Positions 1 through 9,789 are shown, counted from the first letter of the stretch. The stretch: DNA of 60,236 nucleotides from JAVBJN01 sp031546985 (GCA_031546985.1 JAVBJN010000036.1:1-60236), one strand, 5' to 3'. Numbers and translations: made by a program. Notes: generated from the letters alone by a model not told the origin.

Positions 1-3000
1 CGGATGCTGTCTGCATGGATATTGGTTTGCGCCACACAGGCATTGAGTGTTTCGAAATACACAGGGCCTGTCCAGGCGCTTTTGCTGCCATTGCCGCAGC
101 TGTCCTGCACATAAAACTCATAAGCAGTAGCCATAGGCAGGTTGTACAGGCTTTCGGAGTTTACGTTCAGGTTGTTCATAAACATACCATTGCCCAGCTC
201 AAACCCGGCAGGGCCGTATTGCAGGTTGGTATAGCCGGAGTGGCCGTTCCAGGTAAGCATAGCGCTGGAAGTATCTACATTGCTGGCGTGTACATTAGCT
301 GGCGCTGTACAGGAAGCCGCAGTATAGTTGCCCAGCAGCAGCTCGCGGGTGCCCATGGTCGTGTCTTTGCTCAGCGTTTTGGCTACCATGTCTTTAGTAG
401 CATCGAACTGCGCCCAGGTTTTGCCCGCGTTGTTTTTACGGTTAAATACCTGGATGCTGCTGGCGTTGGTTACAGCCGTAGGATTGTTGCTGTAATCGTA
501 TTGCAGGCTGTACTTGCCTTTGTAATTACCGACAGGGAATACACCAAATACCGCAGGGTTGGCGCCTATGTTGGTTACACCATCGGTAAAGTTGGGCGTT
601 TGTTGGTTCAGGTAAACCTGTATGCCTTTAATGGTGCTGTCTTCGGGTGTTACTTTCAGCTTGCCTTGGCCAGTAGCTGTGAGTTGTACCGATTGGTTGT
701 TCCACTGGGCCGGGTACAGGAACATGCTGGTATCGCCCAGGGCCGCGCCAGAAACCATACGGTCGGTTTGTCCGGCCATATTGGTAAGGGTACCGTTTTT
801 ACCTTTTCCGGAACGGTCGGTAGCGATGGTGGTACCAGGCAGTTCATTAAAAGTAAGGTTCAACAGCAGAGAAGTATCTGTAGGAACGTTTTTACGACAC
901 ATTTGTGTGCGAATCTCTTCCAGGCTCAGGGTACGGTTGTACACCCGCACTTCATCTACCTGGCCTTTAAACTCGCGGTTGGTGGCCGTAGAAGCACCTT
1001 TACCCACATACCATGCTGCATTGAGCATACGGGCAGGGTGACTTATTTTATTGGTGTCGGAAGGGATACCGTTGAGATACAGAATGGCGTAGTTGGTATC
1101 CATTACCACAGCTACATGCGCCCATTCGTTCTTAGGTATAAACAGTTTAGATGAGAAATTATAAGCAGCTGCACTACTCCAGTGGTAACCCAGCTCGTTA
1201 TTGTCTCTTACGTTAATACCGCCTGTAGCAGAGAAGAACAGGATACCTGCATAGGATTTTTGCAAGCCATCGGCTTTGATCCAGCTGGTAATGGTCATTC
1301 TGCGCATAGAATCGGCAGAGAGTGCAGGAACACTAACAAAATCGTTGGTGCCATCGAGGTTTACAGCGTAACCCGCACCTTTTAAACTTTGGTCGGCATC
1401 GGTGGTAAATACCGCAGGACCACTCCAGGTGCTGTTGGTAGTGAGGTTACATTTTTTGCGGGTGTAGAAGCTGTAGGCGGTACCGGGGGTAAGACCTGTT
1501 GCAGCTGCTTGCGTGGTATTGAGGTTGCTGAGCAGGGTACCGGTGCCGGGAGTGTAACCTTGCGGGCCATACTCTACATCAAAGGCATTGCCACCGTTGG
1601 CAGTCCATTGTGCCTGTATGGCCTGTGCGGTTTTGCTCACCAGCGTAGCGATGCCAGAAGTGGTACAGTTGGTTACCGGGAAGTTGCCAATAATCCACTC
1701 CGCAGCCTGGTTAATGGTAGAATCGAACTGGCGGGTAGTGGTATTGTGTGCAGTATTGCTGAGGGAGAAATTGCCACCCTGATCGCGGGTAAATAGGCGC
1801 AAGCTACCAGCCAGCGTAGCAGCGTTGGGCAGGTTGTTGTAATTGTAGCCCATCGTGTAATTACCTGTACCGGTGGTGAACACACCAAAGTAGCCCAGGC
1901 TGTCCTTAATAGCCAGTGCACCCATTTGGGTCATAGGTACGGTATCTACACGGTACAGTTGCACACCGGTAAAACCGCTGATATTGCTCAGGTTGGCCTG
2001 GCCTACCCATGCACCTGCGAGTTGCAGACCATTGGTATAAGTACCGTAAGCCTGCATACTCTTGTCGCCCACAGGCGCGGTAGAGGCGGTCCATGCAGCA
2101 GCAGGCGTGGTGTTGCGCAAACGGCCGGCAGTGGTGTTGGTTACCTTGTTGCGGGCAATGGTATCGTTCCTGTCGTTCATTTGCAGGTAAGCTACCAGTG
2201 CGTTTTCATTTCCGTTCAATTTGCGGGTCATATCTGCACGAACCTGGTTGATGTTCAGCGCTTTTTTCCAGATACGCAGCTCGTCAATTTGTCCACCAAA
2301 TTTTTCACTGTAAGTACCGGTGCCATCCTGGCCCAGTCTCAGTTGCAGGTTAGACAATACAGAGCCGGTAGGGATCTGTGCGGCGCTTATGTTGCCACTG
2401 GAAACCTGAATGCCGTTAATGATGGCGCGAACCTGTGGGGTGGCCGCCTGGCGGTCGAAAACAATAGCGATGTGGTTCCAGCGCGATTGCATGTTAGGTA
2501 CCGCAATGCTGTTGAGATCAAAACGGCTGCCTCCGCCAAAAGCCGCATTTACCTTAATGGTATTGGTTCCGGAACGGCAGATCACAAAGCCCGGATTGGT
2601 ACCCGCAGCCCAGTCTTTGTTAGAGATAATGGAAGCATCACTTGCTGTAGCAGCATCCATCTTCATCCAGAACTCTACGCTAAAACTGGTGGTATCGATC
2701 TGTTTTACAATGTTGCTGTCCATGAGCAAGTGCTCGTTAAGGCTCGTGCCTGCAAAATTGATAGCATAACCCGGGCCTTTCATACCGCTGGCCGTAGTAA
2801 CAGCAGTAGTGGTGAAAGCGTACGGACCAGCCCATGCCGATGCATTGAGGCCATTGCAGGTATCCTGCACATACACCTGGTAAGTGGTGCTGGATTGCAG
2901 ACCACCGATATAATAACTGTTGGCAGCAAGGTTTTTAACTATAGTACCAGTGCCTGGCGTAAAGCCGGTTACGCCATACTGTACGTTCCAGCGGTTGGAG

Positions 3001-4547
3001 CCGCCTGTAGTCCAGGTTACTTCACCATAATCCTGCCCGGTAGCAGTGCCTTGCAAAGCTGTAGGCATAGTACAGGCCGGGATAGGGGCTGTGGTAAAGG
3101 TATAAGGCCCTACCCAGGCGCTACCGCCGATACCCGAGCAGGAATCCTGCACATAATAAGCATAAGTGCTGTTGGGTGTTAAACCTGTTAAGGAGTATGG
3201 ATTAGTGGTTACCCCTTTTTTGTTGGTACCATTGCCCAGCGTAAAGCCGGATGTGCCATACTGGATGTTCCAGATAGAAGAGCCACCCGAAGTCCAGTTA
3301 AGGACAGCGCTGTTATAGGTCATGCCAGATGCGCCTTGTGCCGAAGGATTGTAACAGGTACCCAGCATATTACCCAGCATCAGCTGACGGCTGCTGTTGA
3401 GCGAATCCAACCGTATAGCAAAGTTGGTGGTATCGTTGGCCAGCATGCTTTTCAGCGTCCAGCTGCCATCGGAAGAAATGTCGCGCTGGAAAAACTGGAT
3501 GTTCTTTTTATAATACTTGGCACTATCGTAGTTGTTGTATGCAAATGAAGGATATACCGCCAGCATATCGTTGGTGAACACACCAAAATACACATTGTTA
3601 TTGCCACGGGCAGTAATGCCTGTAGTGGTAGCAGGTATACCATCGATGCGGAACAGTTGTACAAATTTGCCACTGCCTTTGGCGCTGTCTACCCGCAGGG
3701 TGCCGCGGTTGGCCGTGCCCAGTTGCAGGGTTTGGCCGGCCCAGGATGCAGGGTATATATTTACCGAAGTATCGCCTACCGGAGCGGTAGAAGCCATGCG
3801 GTTAGCACCATTTTCTATAAGACCATTGTATAAGGTGCCACCGTTGGCACTGTTCAATACGGTATTACCACTGGTTTCATCCATTTTGTAGTAGGCCAGC
3901 AGGTTGCTGTTGGTAGCAGGCAGTTTGCGGCACATGTTGTCGCGGATCTCCGCAACGGTGCGGGCCGTGGTCCAGATGCGTACCTCTTCCATTTTACCAT
4001 CGAAGCGCGAAGTGCCGTTGTAATTATAAGTGCCCGTACCATCGGAGCCGAGATAAATAGGCAAAGTGCCGTGCATGGCTTTGTTGGAATCTGCTGCAAT
4101 GTTGATGGGCGTACCGGTTTGTACACCATTCAGGTAGGCGGTAAGGTTGCCCCTACGGTTTACGGTAACGGCAATATGGTTCCAGTAGCCTTGCAGTTTG
4201 GGAATGGTAATGTTGTAATCGCGACGCGTACCATTGGCCGGTTTAAAGTTGAACCGGATGGAGTTGGCAGAGTACATAACCCAGGCAAAACCTGTGTTGG
4301 CGCCATTGTTCCAGTCTTTATTGCCAATAAAAGCAGGGTCGAAGCCAGAGGCGGCCATATCGGGATTCAGCCACATTTCGACGGTAAAGTCGGTGGTGCT
4401 CAGCGCTTGCGACAGCGTGGTATCGAGTTTTACCCGTTCAAAAGCCGTGGTGCCGGCAAAGTTCATGGCATTGCCTGGGCCCTGGGCAGAGGCTGTACCA
4501 CCAGCCAGCAGCAGTGCCGCGGCGCAGAGCCATTGTTTAGGTTTCAT
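1..4547 (-). CDS. Giant secreted LamG/Fn3 multidomain protein (C-terminus beyond window)
   Basis: The minus-strand frame opens at the ATG whose first base is 4547 and stays open to base 1, so at least 1515 residues are present and the C-terminus is missing. The start MKPKQWLCAAALLLAGGT is a clear signal peptide ending near ASAQ. Three LamG/concanavalin-like domains (about residues 25-250, 590-820, 1055-1260) contain the usual 'W.H.A...' strand and 'G.(M/I/V)DE(V/L)R(I/V)' motif. Each is followed by a repeated 130-150-residue segment and then by Fn3-like domains (about 400-490, 495-580, 960-1045, 1413-1490, with another beginning at 1495). This architecture is typical of Bacteroidota cell-surface or secreted proteins that bind glycans or mediate adhesion. 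A T9SS C-terminal domain may lie outside the window. The biochemical role is inferred; the domain reading is direct. Confidence 0.85.
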   Translation of the reverse strand, partial: MKPKQWLCAAALLLAGGTASAQGPGNAMNFAGTTAFERVKLDTTLSQALSTTDFTVEMWLNPDMAASGFDPAFIGNKDWNNGANTGFAWVMYSANSIRFNFKPANGTRRDYNITIPKLQGYWNHIAVTVNRRGNLTAYLNGVQTGTPINIAADSNKAMHGTLPIYLGSDGTGTYNYNGTSRFDGKMEEVRIWTTARTVAEIRDNMCRKLPATNSNLLAYYKMDETSGNTVLNSANGGTLYNGLIENGANRMASTAPVGDTSVNIYPASWAGQTLQLGTANRGTLRVDSAKGSGKFVQLFRIDGIPATTTGITARGNNNVYFGVFTNDMLAVYPSFAYNNYDSAKYYKKNIQFFQRDISSDGSWTLKSMLANDTTNFAIRLDSLNSSRQLMLGNMLGTCYNPSAQGASGMTYNSAVLNWTSGGSSIWNIQYGTSGFTLGNGTNKKGVTTNPYSLTGLTPNSTYAYYVQDSCSGIGGSAWVGPYTFTTAPIPACTMPTALQGTATGQDYGEVTWTTGGSNRWNVQYGVTGFTPGTGTIVKNLAANSYYIGGLQSSTTYQVYVQDTCNGLNASAWAGPYAFTTTAVTTASGMKGPGYAINFAGTSLNEHLLMDSNIVKQIDTTSFSVEFWMKMDAATASDASIISNKDWAAGTNPGFVICRSGTNTIKVNAAFGGGSRFDLNSIAVPNMQSRWNHIAIVFDRQAATPQVRAIINGIQVSSGNISAAQIPTGSVLSNLQLRLGQDGTGTYSEKFGGQIDELRIWKKALNINQVRADMTRKLNGNENALVAYLQMNDRNDTIARNKVTNTTAGRLRNTTPAAAWTASTAPVGDKSMQAYGTYTNGLQLAGAWVGQANLSNISGFTGVQLYRVDTVPMTQMGALAIKDSLGYFGVFTTGTGNYTMGYNYNNLPNAATLAGSLRLFTRDQGGNFSLSNTAHNTTTRQFDSTINQAAEWIIGNFPVTNCTTSGIATLVSKTAQAIQAQWTANGGNAFDVEYGPQGYTPGTGTLLSNLNTTQAAATGLTPGTAYSFYTRKKCNLTTNSTWSGPAVFTTDADQSLKGAGYAVNLDGTNDFVSVPALSADSMRRMTITSWIKADGLQKSYAGILFFSATGGINVRDNNELGYHWSSAAAYNFSSKLFIPKNEWAHVAVVMDTNYAILYLNGIPSDTNKISHPARMLNAAWYVGKGASTATNREFKGQVDEVRVYNRTLSLEEIRTQMCRKNVPTDTSLLLNLTFNELPGTTIATDRSGKGKNGTLTNMAGQTDRMVSGAALGDTSMFLYPAQWNNQSVQLTATGQGKLKVTPEDSTIKGIQVYLNQQTPNFTDGVTNIGANPAVFGVFPVGNYKGKYSLQYDYSNNPTAVTNASSIQVFNRKNNAGKTWAQFDATKDMVAKTLSKDTTMGTRELLLGNYTAASCTAPANVHASNVDTSSAMLTWNGHSGYTNLQYGPAGFELGNGMFMNNLNVNSESLYNLPMATAYEFYVQDSCGNGSKSAWTGPVYFETLNACVAQTNIHADSI

Positions 4548-4601
4548 TTTTAGATTAATTTCAGGTAACATTTTCAGGTTTGGATTAAGGCCTTTAAATG
4601 A

Positions 4602-4629
4602 AACGCCTGTTGTTGCTGCAACAGGCGTT
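4602..4629 (-). terminator. Hairpin between phosphoesterase and LamG genes
   Basis: An 11-bp inverted repeat (AACGCCTGTTG with CAACAGGCGTT) sits downstream of the phosphoesterase stop on the minus strand. The T-run after the stem is broken (TTTCATTT) on the minus strand but clean (CTTTTTTG) on the plus strand. It may therefore be a weak terminator, a transcript-stabilising hairpin or a partial uncoupler of the LamG gene. Confidence 0.5.
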
Positions 4630-4644
4630 CTTTTTTGTATCTGC

Positions 4645-5922
4645 TTATTTATTGATCACGATCTTACGTGTGGTGTGCTTACCGTTGTTTTCTACTTGCA
4701 GGTAATACATACCGTTGGGCAGGGTAGAGAGGTCGAATTGCTCGATAAGATTACCGCTTTGGTCGGCCATAGCGGTTTTGCTTACCAGCATTTGTCCCGC
4801 GCTGTTTACCACATGAAAGTTTACCTGTCCTTTTGTATTGCGGAAAGCGGTTTTGAACGCGCCATTGTTGGGGTTGGGAAAAATGCCAAACTCAACGGCA
4901 GGATTGGTTACAGCCTCTACATAAGAAGGCAATTGGGCTTTGCTTACCCAGCTTTTGCCATCCAGTTTCCAAACCGGGTTGGTTTCAGGATCGCAGGTGT
5001 TGTATTTAAGCAGGTGACCCAGTGCGGTTACAGCAATATCGGGCAGTACCGGTGTGTTTTTCAGCTTTGCAGGGTCTACAGGGTTAGAAGGCATCTGGTA
5101 GCTACCAGGATCAGAGCCTGTGATTTCGAGGTGCGGAATGTTTGCACCAGCGGCTATCCACCAGATGTGGCGCTCGGTAATAGAGTTGCCACCGTGTGAG
5201 TTGCCCAATCCGCCGTGGTCGGTGGTGAGCATTACGATCCAGTCTTCGTTGGCGATATTGGCACGGCTGTACAGTTTGTCCAGCACCTGGCGAATCTCGC
5301 TATCTACTTGTTTAATAGCATTGATGTAAGCAGGGTTGGTAGGGTTAAATCCGCTTCCGTGGCCAGCCGCATCTACTTCATCGTAGTGAATGAACAGGAT
5401 ATCGAGGTTAGGATCGTTCAGTTGCAGTTTGGCAGCAGCAGTTACAGAACCCTGGCCGTAAGTACCCGCATCGATAGACTGGTCAAAACCGCTGTTGGTT
5501 ACGTAACCCGCGGTGTTGTTGCTGTTGGTAGGATCGTTCATCGGATCCCAGGTAATGATTTCTACCGCTTTCAGGTCCGGACGGCATTCTTTGGCACGTT
5601 TAGGGAAATAAGGGAAGTTGGCAAAATCGGCGTTGGTGTAGTTGTTGTTGGTAATCTTGTGTTTGGTTTCCCATACACCGGTCATCATGGTGCTCCAGCT
5701 GGGGCCGCTCATGGTTATGCCGCAATGCCAGCTGTCTTTGGTAAACAGGCCAATGTTCATTAATGAGTCGATGGTAGGCGTGTTGCCATTGCCCAGTCCG
5801 TCGTAACGAACGCCGTCGATACCAATAAACAGTACTTTGGGTTCTTTGGGCGTTTGCGCATTAGCCGCGATAGCAGAGCCTAACAGCAGTGCGGTGCAAA
5901 GTTTTGTGAATGTGTGTTTCAT
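4645..5922 (-). CDS. Secreted alkaline-phosphatase-superfamily phosphodiesterase/phosphatase with T9SS sorting domain
   Basis: This 425-residue protein starts with a signal peptide (cleavage near residue 23, ANAQ). The catalytic domain follows the type I phosphodiesterase/nucleotide pyrophosphatase pattern. Asp36 in FIGIDG, a probable Ser nucleophile near residue 72 (TMSGPSW), Asp184 and His188 (DEVDAAGH) and Asp235-His236 (TTDHGG) would make the two-metal centre. The last 80 residues (FGIFPNPNNG ... NGMYYLQVENNGKHTTRKIV) are a type A T9SS C-terminal sorting domain, so the enzyme should be exported through the outer membrane and anchored or released. It lies 49 bases downstream of the TonB receptor gene and is probably co-transcribed. 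The substrate cannot be read from the sequence. Confidence 0.88.
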   Translation of the reverse strand: MKHTFTKLCTALLLGSAIAANAQTPKEPKVLFIGIDGVRYDGLGNGNTPTIDSLMNIGLFTKDSWHCGITMSGPSWSTMMTGVWETKHKITNNNYTNADFANFPYFPKRAKECRPDLKAVEIITWDPMNDPTNSNNTAGYVTNSGFDQSIDAGTYGQGSVTAAAKLQLNDPNLDILFIHYDEVDAAGHGSGFNPTNPAYINAIKQVDSEIRQVLDKLYSRANIANEDWIVMLTTDHGGLGNSHGGNSITERHIWWIAAGANIPHLEITGSDPGSYQMPSNPVDPAKLKNTPVLPDIAVTALGHLLKYNTCDPETNPVWKLDGKSWVSKAQLPSYVEAVTNPAVEFGIFPNPNNGAFKTAFRNTKGQVNFHVVNSAGQMLVSKTAMADQSGNLIEQFDLSTLPNGMYYLQVENNGKHTTRKIVINK

Positions 5923-5971
5923 GTTTAGGGTGTTGAAGTCTGATAATATGTGGAGTTAAGGAATACGTTTG

Positions 5972-8929
5972 TTACAGTTCGAATTTTACGCCTACCATAC
6001 CACGGATAGAGTAATACTCGGTTTTTACCGGGCGGTCTATACGGCCACGGTATTTGATATAGGGTGTGTTGAGCAGGTTATTGGCTTCGAAAAAGGCTGC
6101 CAGGTGTTTGTTGAAACGGTAGGTTAAAGAATAGTCGAGCGACATGCTTTTGCCAATGAACATATCGTAGTCGTTATCCTGGTGCACTACAATGGCTTCT
6201 TTGGTTTTAGGATCGGTTACCGCATACAGGTTCAACTCGTACAGATAAGGATCGCGGTAGTTGAGCGCCAGGCGGGTAATGAGTTTGTTGCTCTCATAAA
6301 ACACAGCCAGGTTGGCCACGTTGGGCGACTGGCGGGGCAGTGGCTGAGGCGCTTTGCGGGCTTCGATCTTCATTTCGGAATAGGTGTAAGAGTAGTTGGC
6401 GTTTACCCCAAAGTATTTTAGGAAACCCGGCAGGAAATCCATTTTGAGCATCAGCGATAGTTCCATACCTGCGGCAAAAGACTGCGGTGCGTTCTGGAAT
6501 TTTTTGGCGATTACGCCACCTGGAATCTGAAACTCGTTCTGGATGCCCGTATTGTCTGTACTGCTGCTTTCAAACGCTGTGTAGATATGGTCTTTTACAC
6601 TTTTGTAAAAGCCGCCTACACTTACCATGCCGGTGCTGCCAAAATATTTTTCATACCCCGCATCAAAGTTCCAGCTGTAGGTAGGACGCAGATCCGGATT
6701 GCCATACAACAAATCGAAATTGCTGTAATCGATAGCCGGAGCGCCCGGTTTAATCTCGTTAAAATTGGGCCTGCGGAAGGTGCGGGTTACCGCTGCGCGC
6801 AGGTTTTGGGTTTCGGTTATGGCATAGCGGGCGTTTACCATAGGCAGCAGGCTCAGGTAGTTTTTACCGGAGCGCACCTCACGTGCATCGAGCGCGCCGG
6901 TAGCCGGGTCGATGGTTACAATGGTATCGGCGGCTACTACCGGCGTAGTATATTCTGCACGGATGCCCGGTGTGATCGATAGTTTTTCGGTTGGTCTCCA
7001 GTCGGCCATTACATAAGCTGCATATACATTCTCGGTATAGCGGTAACTGGAGCCTACAAATTGCTGGTAGTAAGGCGTGAGGTAACCAAACGGACGGTAG
7101 GTAAGGGTATCGCCCATATTGGACGTGAACTGGTTTAACGCGTTATTGGTCACGAACGGAAACATTTGTCCTTTGTAGGGTGTGCCCAGCTCCTGCAGGA
7201 AACCGCCTCTTTCGTTAACCGGCTGCGGGTTGTAATTGTTGTACAGGATAGCGTTGGGGTAATTCTTGTTTCGTTCCCAAAGCTCCATACCGGTTTGGCG
7301 CTCGCCTTGCTTGCTGCGGAATTTGGCGCCGGCTTTAATGTCGAGGCTGTTGTTTACTTTATAGTTGAAATCCATTTGCGCTACCAAAGGATCTTTCTCG
7401 TAAGTGCGGTTGGTTTCGCTATAAGCACGGGTAAATGCAAACTGGGTGTCGGTAGGCATCACCGGGATAATATTTTTGTACGTAGGCTTAATGTTCTTAC
7501 CGTCATCGCCATAACCAGGAATGGGGCTGTCTATACCCAGCAGTTTGGCGCGGTAAGAGGCATTGTATTCATCCGTAGGCTTGCCTTTATCGTCCAGGTA
7601 CAGGAAGTCGGTGAAGTATACCGGTTTCTCAAATTCTGTCACATAATACCCGTTGGTAGGGTCGCCATTGTTGGGCCCGTTTACATTGCCGTATTTGAAA
7701 GTATTGTGGTAGGTAGCCACCCGCCATTTGGTAGTAAGGCGGCTGCTAAGTTTCGATTCGCCACCCAGCTCGCCACCCCAGAAGCGGTTGAGCATAATGT
7801 CGTGAATGTTCTGCAGTTTAATAGACTGACCCACGCCCGTGCTCCAGTTGTACATGGTTTTGCGGTTGTATTCATCGTCTTTCATGCTGCCAAACATACC
7901 CTTGGCATAAATTTTATGATCGGGGTTAATCTTGTATTCCATCGCCCCGTTAAAGCCCATGGTAAGGCGGGTGCCTTCGTAATCGCGCAGCTCCAGGCGG
8001 GTTAGGGCATGATCGGTATTGCCGCCGTAATGCACCTGGTAATTGTCGGTAGCCCAATTGCGGTTGTAAATGGAGCCGCCCAGCAGGTAGCCGAATTTTT
8101 TGTTTTTGCTGCGGTCGCCGTAAGTGAAGTTGGCATTGTAGATAGGCTTGCCGGCCTGCATATTGTAACCACCACCGGCGCTGGCCTGCAGGGTTCTTTT
8201 GATAGGAGCGTTTTTGGTAATAAAGTTGGCGCTGCCACCAATCGCATCGCCTTCCATATCGGGGCTTAGCGTTTTGGCTACAACGATATAATCGATAAGG
8301 CTGCTGGGAAAAATATCGAAATTCATGGCCCGCGATTTCGATTCCTCATCTGCTACCGGCATACGGTCGCCATTGATGAGTGCCGAGCTCCAGTCGCTGG
8401 GTGTACCCCGGAAAGAAATAAAACGGCCCTCGCCCTGGTCGGTTTCCATCACCACACCTGGCAGGCGTTGCACGGCTTCGGCCACGTTGCGGTCAGGCAG
8501 TTTGGCTACTCCTTCGCTCGATACCACGTTAACCACTGTAGACGCGGTTTTCATCATATTGATGGCTTTGGCCTCGGTGGGTTTTAAAGTTTCTTTTACC
8601 ACAAATTCCTTCATGGCTTTGGCTTTCATGGCAATGGTGCTGAGGTCGGTAGTGCCATTGGTAACCGATACTTTGCGGCGGGTGAGCTCATAACCCAGTG
8701 CGCTGAACCGCAGTTCGTAGGTTTTGGCAGGCAGGTTTACCAGTTCAAAACGGCCGTTAATATCGGTGAGGGCGTGGAAACCCGAGTTTTCTGCCACCAC
8801 TACTACACCCGGCAGTGGGCCGGTTTCGTCGGTTACCAAACCTTTGATGCTGCCTTTCTGGGCAATGGCAAAAGCAGGTGCCATAACGATAAATGAGGTA
8901 ATCAGGTGTCTCTTGTTCAGGCCGCTCAT
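5972..8929 (-). CDS. TonB-dependent outer-membrane receptor
   Basis: The 985-residue protein has a signal peptide (cleavage near AIAQ). A carboxypeptidase-regulatory-like domain follows at about residues 25-100 (GSIKGLVTDETGPLPGVVVV ... DINGRFELVNLPA). The plug domain (about 110-240) has VAEAVQRLPGVVMETDQGEG and GDRMPVADEESKSRAMNFD, and the beta-barrel ends in GMVGVKFEL with the expected terminal aromatic-rich strand. The plug resembles the TonB receptor subfamily found with phosphatases and polymer-degrading enzymes rather than the SusC type. No SusD gene is adjacent. Its neighbours, a T9SS phosphodiesterase downstream and a small His-rich protein upstream, suggest uptake of a phosphorylated or metal-bound ligand; that substrate is inference. 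Confidence 0.9.
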   Translation of the reverse strand: MSGLNKRHLITSFIVMAPAFAIAQKGSIKGLVTDETGPLPGVVVVAENSGFHALTDINGRFELVNLPAKTYELRFSALGYELTRRKVSVTNGTTDLSTIAMKAKAMKEFVVKETLKPTEAKAINMMKTASTVVNVVSSEGVAKLPDRNVAEAVQRLPGVVMETDQGEGRFISFRGTPSDWSSALINGDRMPVADEESKSRAMNFDIFPSSLIDYIVVAKTLSPDMEGDAIGGSANFITKNAPIKRTLQASAGGGYNMQAGKPIYNANFTYGDRSKNKKFGYLLGGSIYNRNWATDNYQVHYGGNTDHALTRLELRDYEGTRLTMGFNGAMEYKINPDHKIYAKGMFGSMKDDEYNRKTMYNWSTGVGQSIKLQNIHDIMLNRFWGGELGGESKLSSRLTTKWRVATYHNTFKYGNVNGPNNGDPTNGYYVTEFEKPVYFTDFLYLDDKGKPTDEYNASYRAKLLGIDSPIPGYGDDGKNIKPTYKNIIPVMPTDTQFAFTRAYSETNRTYEKDPLVAQMDFNYKVNNSLDIKAGAKFRSKQGERQTGMELWERNKNYPNAILYNNYNPQPVNERGGFLQELGTPYKGQMFPFVTNNALNQFTSNMGDTLTYRPFGYLTPYYQQFVGSSYRYTENVYAAYVMADWRPTEKLSITPGIRAEYTTPVVAADTIVTIDPATGALDAREVRSGKNYLSLLPMVNARYAITETQNLRAAVTRTFRRPNFNEIKPGAPAIDYSNFDLLYGNPDLRPTYSWNFDAGYEKYFGSTGMVSVGGFYKSVKDHIYTAFESSSTDNTGIQNEFQIPGGVIAKKFQNAPQSFAAGMELSLMLKMDFLPGFLKYFGVNANYSYTYSEMKIEARKAPQPLPRQSPNVANLAVFYESNKLITRLALNYRDPYLYELNLYAVTDPKTKEAIVVHQDNDYDMFIGKSMSLDYSLTYRFNKHLAAFFEANNLLNTPYIKYRGRIDRPVKTEYYSIRGMVGVKFEL

Positions 8930-8966
8930 GATGAAATTGTTTATTAGTATGTGGTGTTTACGTGGG

Positions 8967-9443
8967 TTATTGGTGGTTGTGGTTTTGGTGTTCGCTGGCA
9001 GGGTATTGGTCGTGTTTGGGGTCGGGTACCGGCGGCGCAGGATGCAGTAATTCCTGGTGTTCTGTAAGCAGCATAATGGCTCCGGCGTTTCTGAAACGCT
9101 GCACTGCAGGCGTAATGCGCTCGTAAAAGGATAGCGTAAAAATGGTTTTCCGCTCTTCGGGTGCTACCTGGTTGTATAGTTTAATATAGGTTTGGAAAGA
9201 AGCCGAAAACAAAGAATCTGCATCGGTGGTCCAGGGATTCTCCAGGCGGTATTGGTTAAGCTCGCTTAAATGTCCGGCGGTTAATAACTGCGCTTCTACA
9301 ATCTGGGTTTGAAGGGTCCAGGTCAGTTTGTCTTTTTCTGATGCAGCAGAGGATAAAAACGAACCCAGCAGCAGCAAAAAATACATGCTGGCGAAAATGC
9401 TATTTGTTAACCAGTAATAAACATTGTTGCGACTCATTTTCAT
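8967..9443 (-). CDS. Small secreted or membrane-anchored protein with His-rich tail
   Basis: A 158-residue protein not recognised as a named family. Residues 10-32 form a hydrophobic segment (signal peptide or N-terminal anchor). The middle is polar and mostly helical-looking. The last 25 residues are Pro- and His-rich (EHQELLHPAPPVPDPKH and EHQNHNHQ), with six His in total, a pattern compatible with metal binding. An alternative start is the second ATG two codons downstream (9437). It is the first gene of the minus-strand cluster and directly precedes the TonB receptor (37 bases), so it may be an accessory periplasmic or outer-membrane component. Confidence 0.7.
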   Translation of the reverse strand: MKMSRNNVYYWLTNSIFASMYFLLLLGSFLSSAASEKDKLTWTLQTQIVEAQLLTAGHLSELNQYRLENPWTTDADSLFSASFQTYIKLYNQVAPEERKTIFTLSFYERITPAVQRFRNAGAIMLLTEHQELLHPAPPVPDPKHDQYPASEHQNHNHQ

Positions 9444-9507
9444 CTATATATGTATTAGGATGCGATTTTAACCAACGTTTGTGCTGCGTTTGATTAGTGT
9501 TGCAATA

Positions 9508-9537
9508 CAAAATTAGGTGTGCGGATGGTTCCGGAAA
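9508..9537 (-). promoter_or_regulatory. Bacteroidota-type promoter of the TonB receptor cluster
   Basis: On the minus strand, TAATTTTG (9515-9508) fits the TAnnTTTG -7 element. TTTC (9537-9534), one base from TTTG, stands exactly 18 bases upstream. The predicted start of transcription lies about 60 bases before the first start codon at 9443. Confidence 0.55.
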
Positions 9538-9761
9538 GTTTACAGCGATTATGAAATTGTTAAGCGGGGCTAAACAAAAGAGAATTAATAGAAGGGTAAC
9601 GGGAACTTAAAAGGGGCGTAACGCTGGGGTAACATTCGGGAAGATGGGGCAGGTGGTTGCTGTGTAGAAATGAGTAGAATGGTGCGATAAAGCGTTTGTT
9701 TTGTGTTGGGGTGATGTTCCTCGCCATTTTATCCCACCTCCGCTCTTTTAACTTAAGCGTT
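9538..9761. other. Non-coding spacer between divergent clusters
   Basis: No coding signal, tRNA or clear hairpin was seen here. It separates the minus-strand TonB cluster from the plus-strand nrd leader. Confidence 0.5.
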
Positions 9762-9789
9762 TTTGCTGCATCATGGGTTTTTATATTTG
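9762..9789 (+). promoter_or_regulatory. Candidate promoter of the nrdBA leader
   Basis: TTTG at 9762-9765, a 16-base spacer and TATATTTG at 9782-9789 fit the Bacteroidota promoter form, although the spacer is short. Transcription from here would give a roughly 200-base stretch before the riboswitch aptamer. An alternative is the imperfect TACTTTTA closer to the aptamer (about 9969). Confidence 0.4.

Noticed and set aside
15..3182. Long plus-strand ORFs (379 and 418 codons) opposite the LamG gene
   Set aside because: The minus strand is continuously open with clear LamG and Fn3 domains and a signal peptide. The plus-strand frames have no domain and arise from the codon bias of the real gene.
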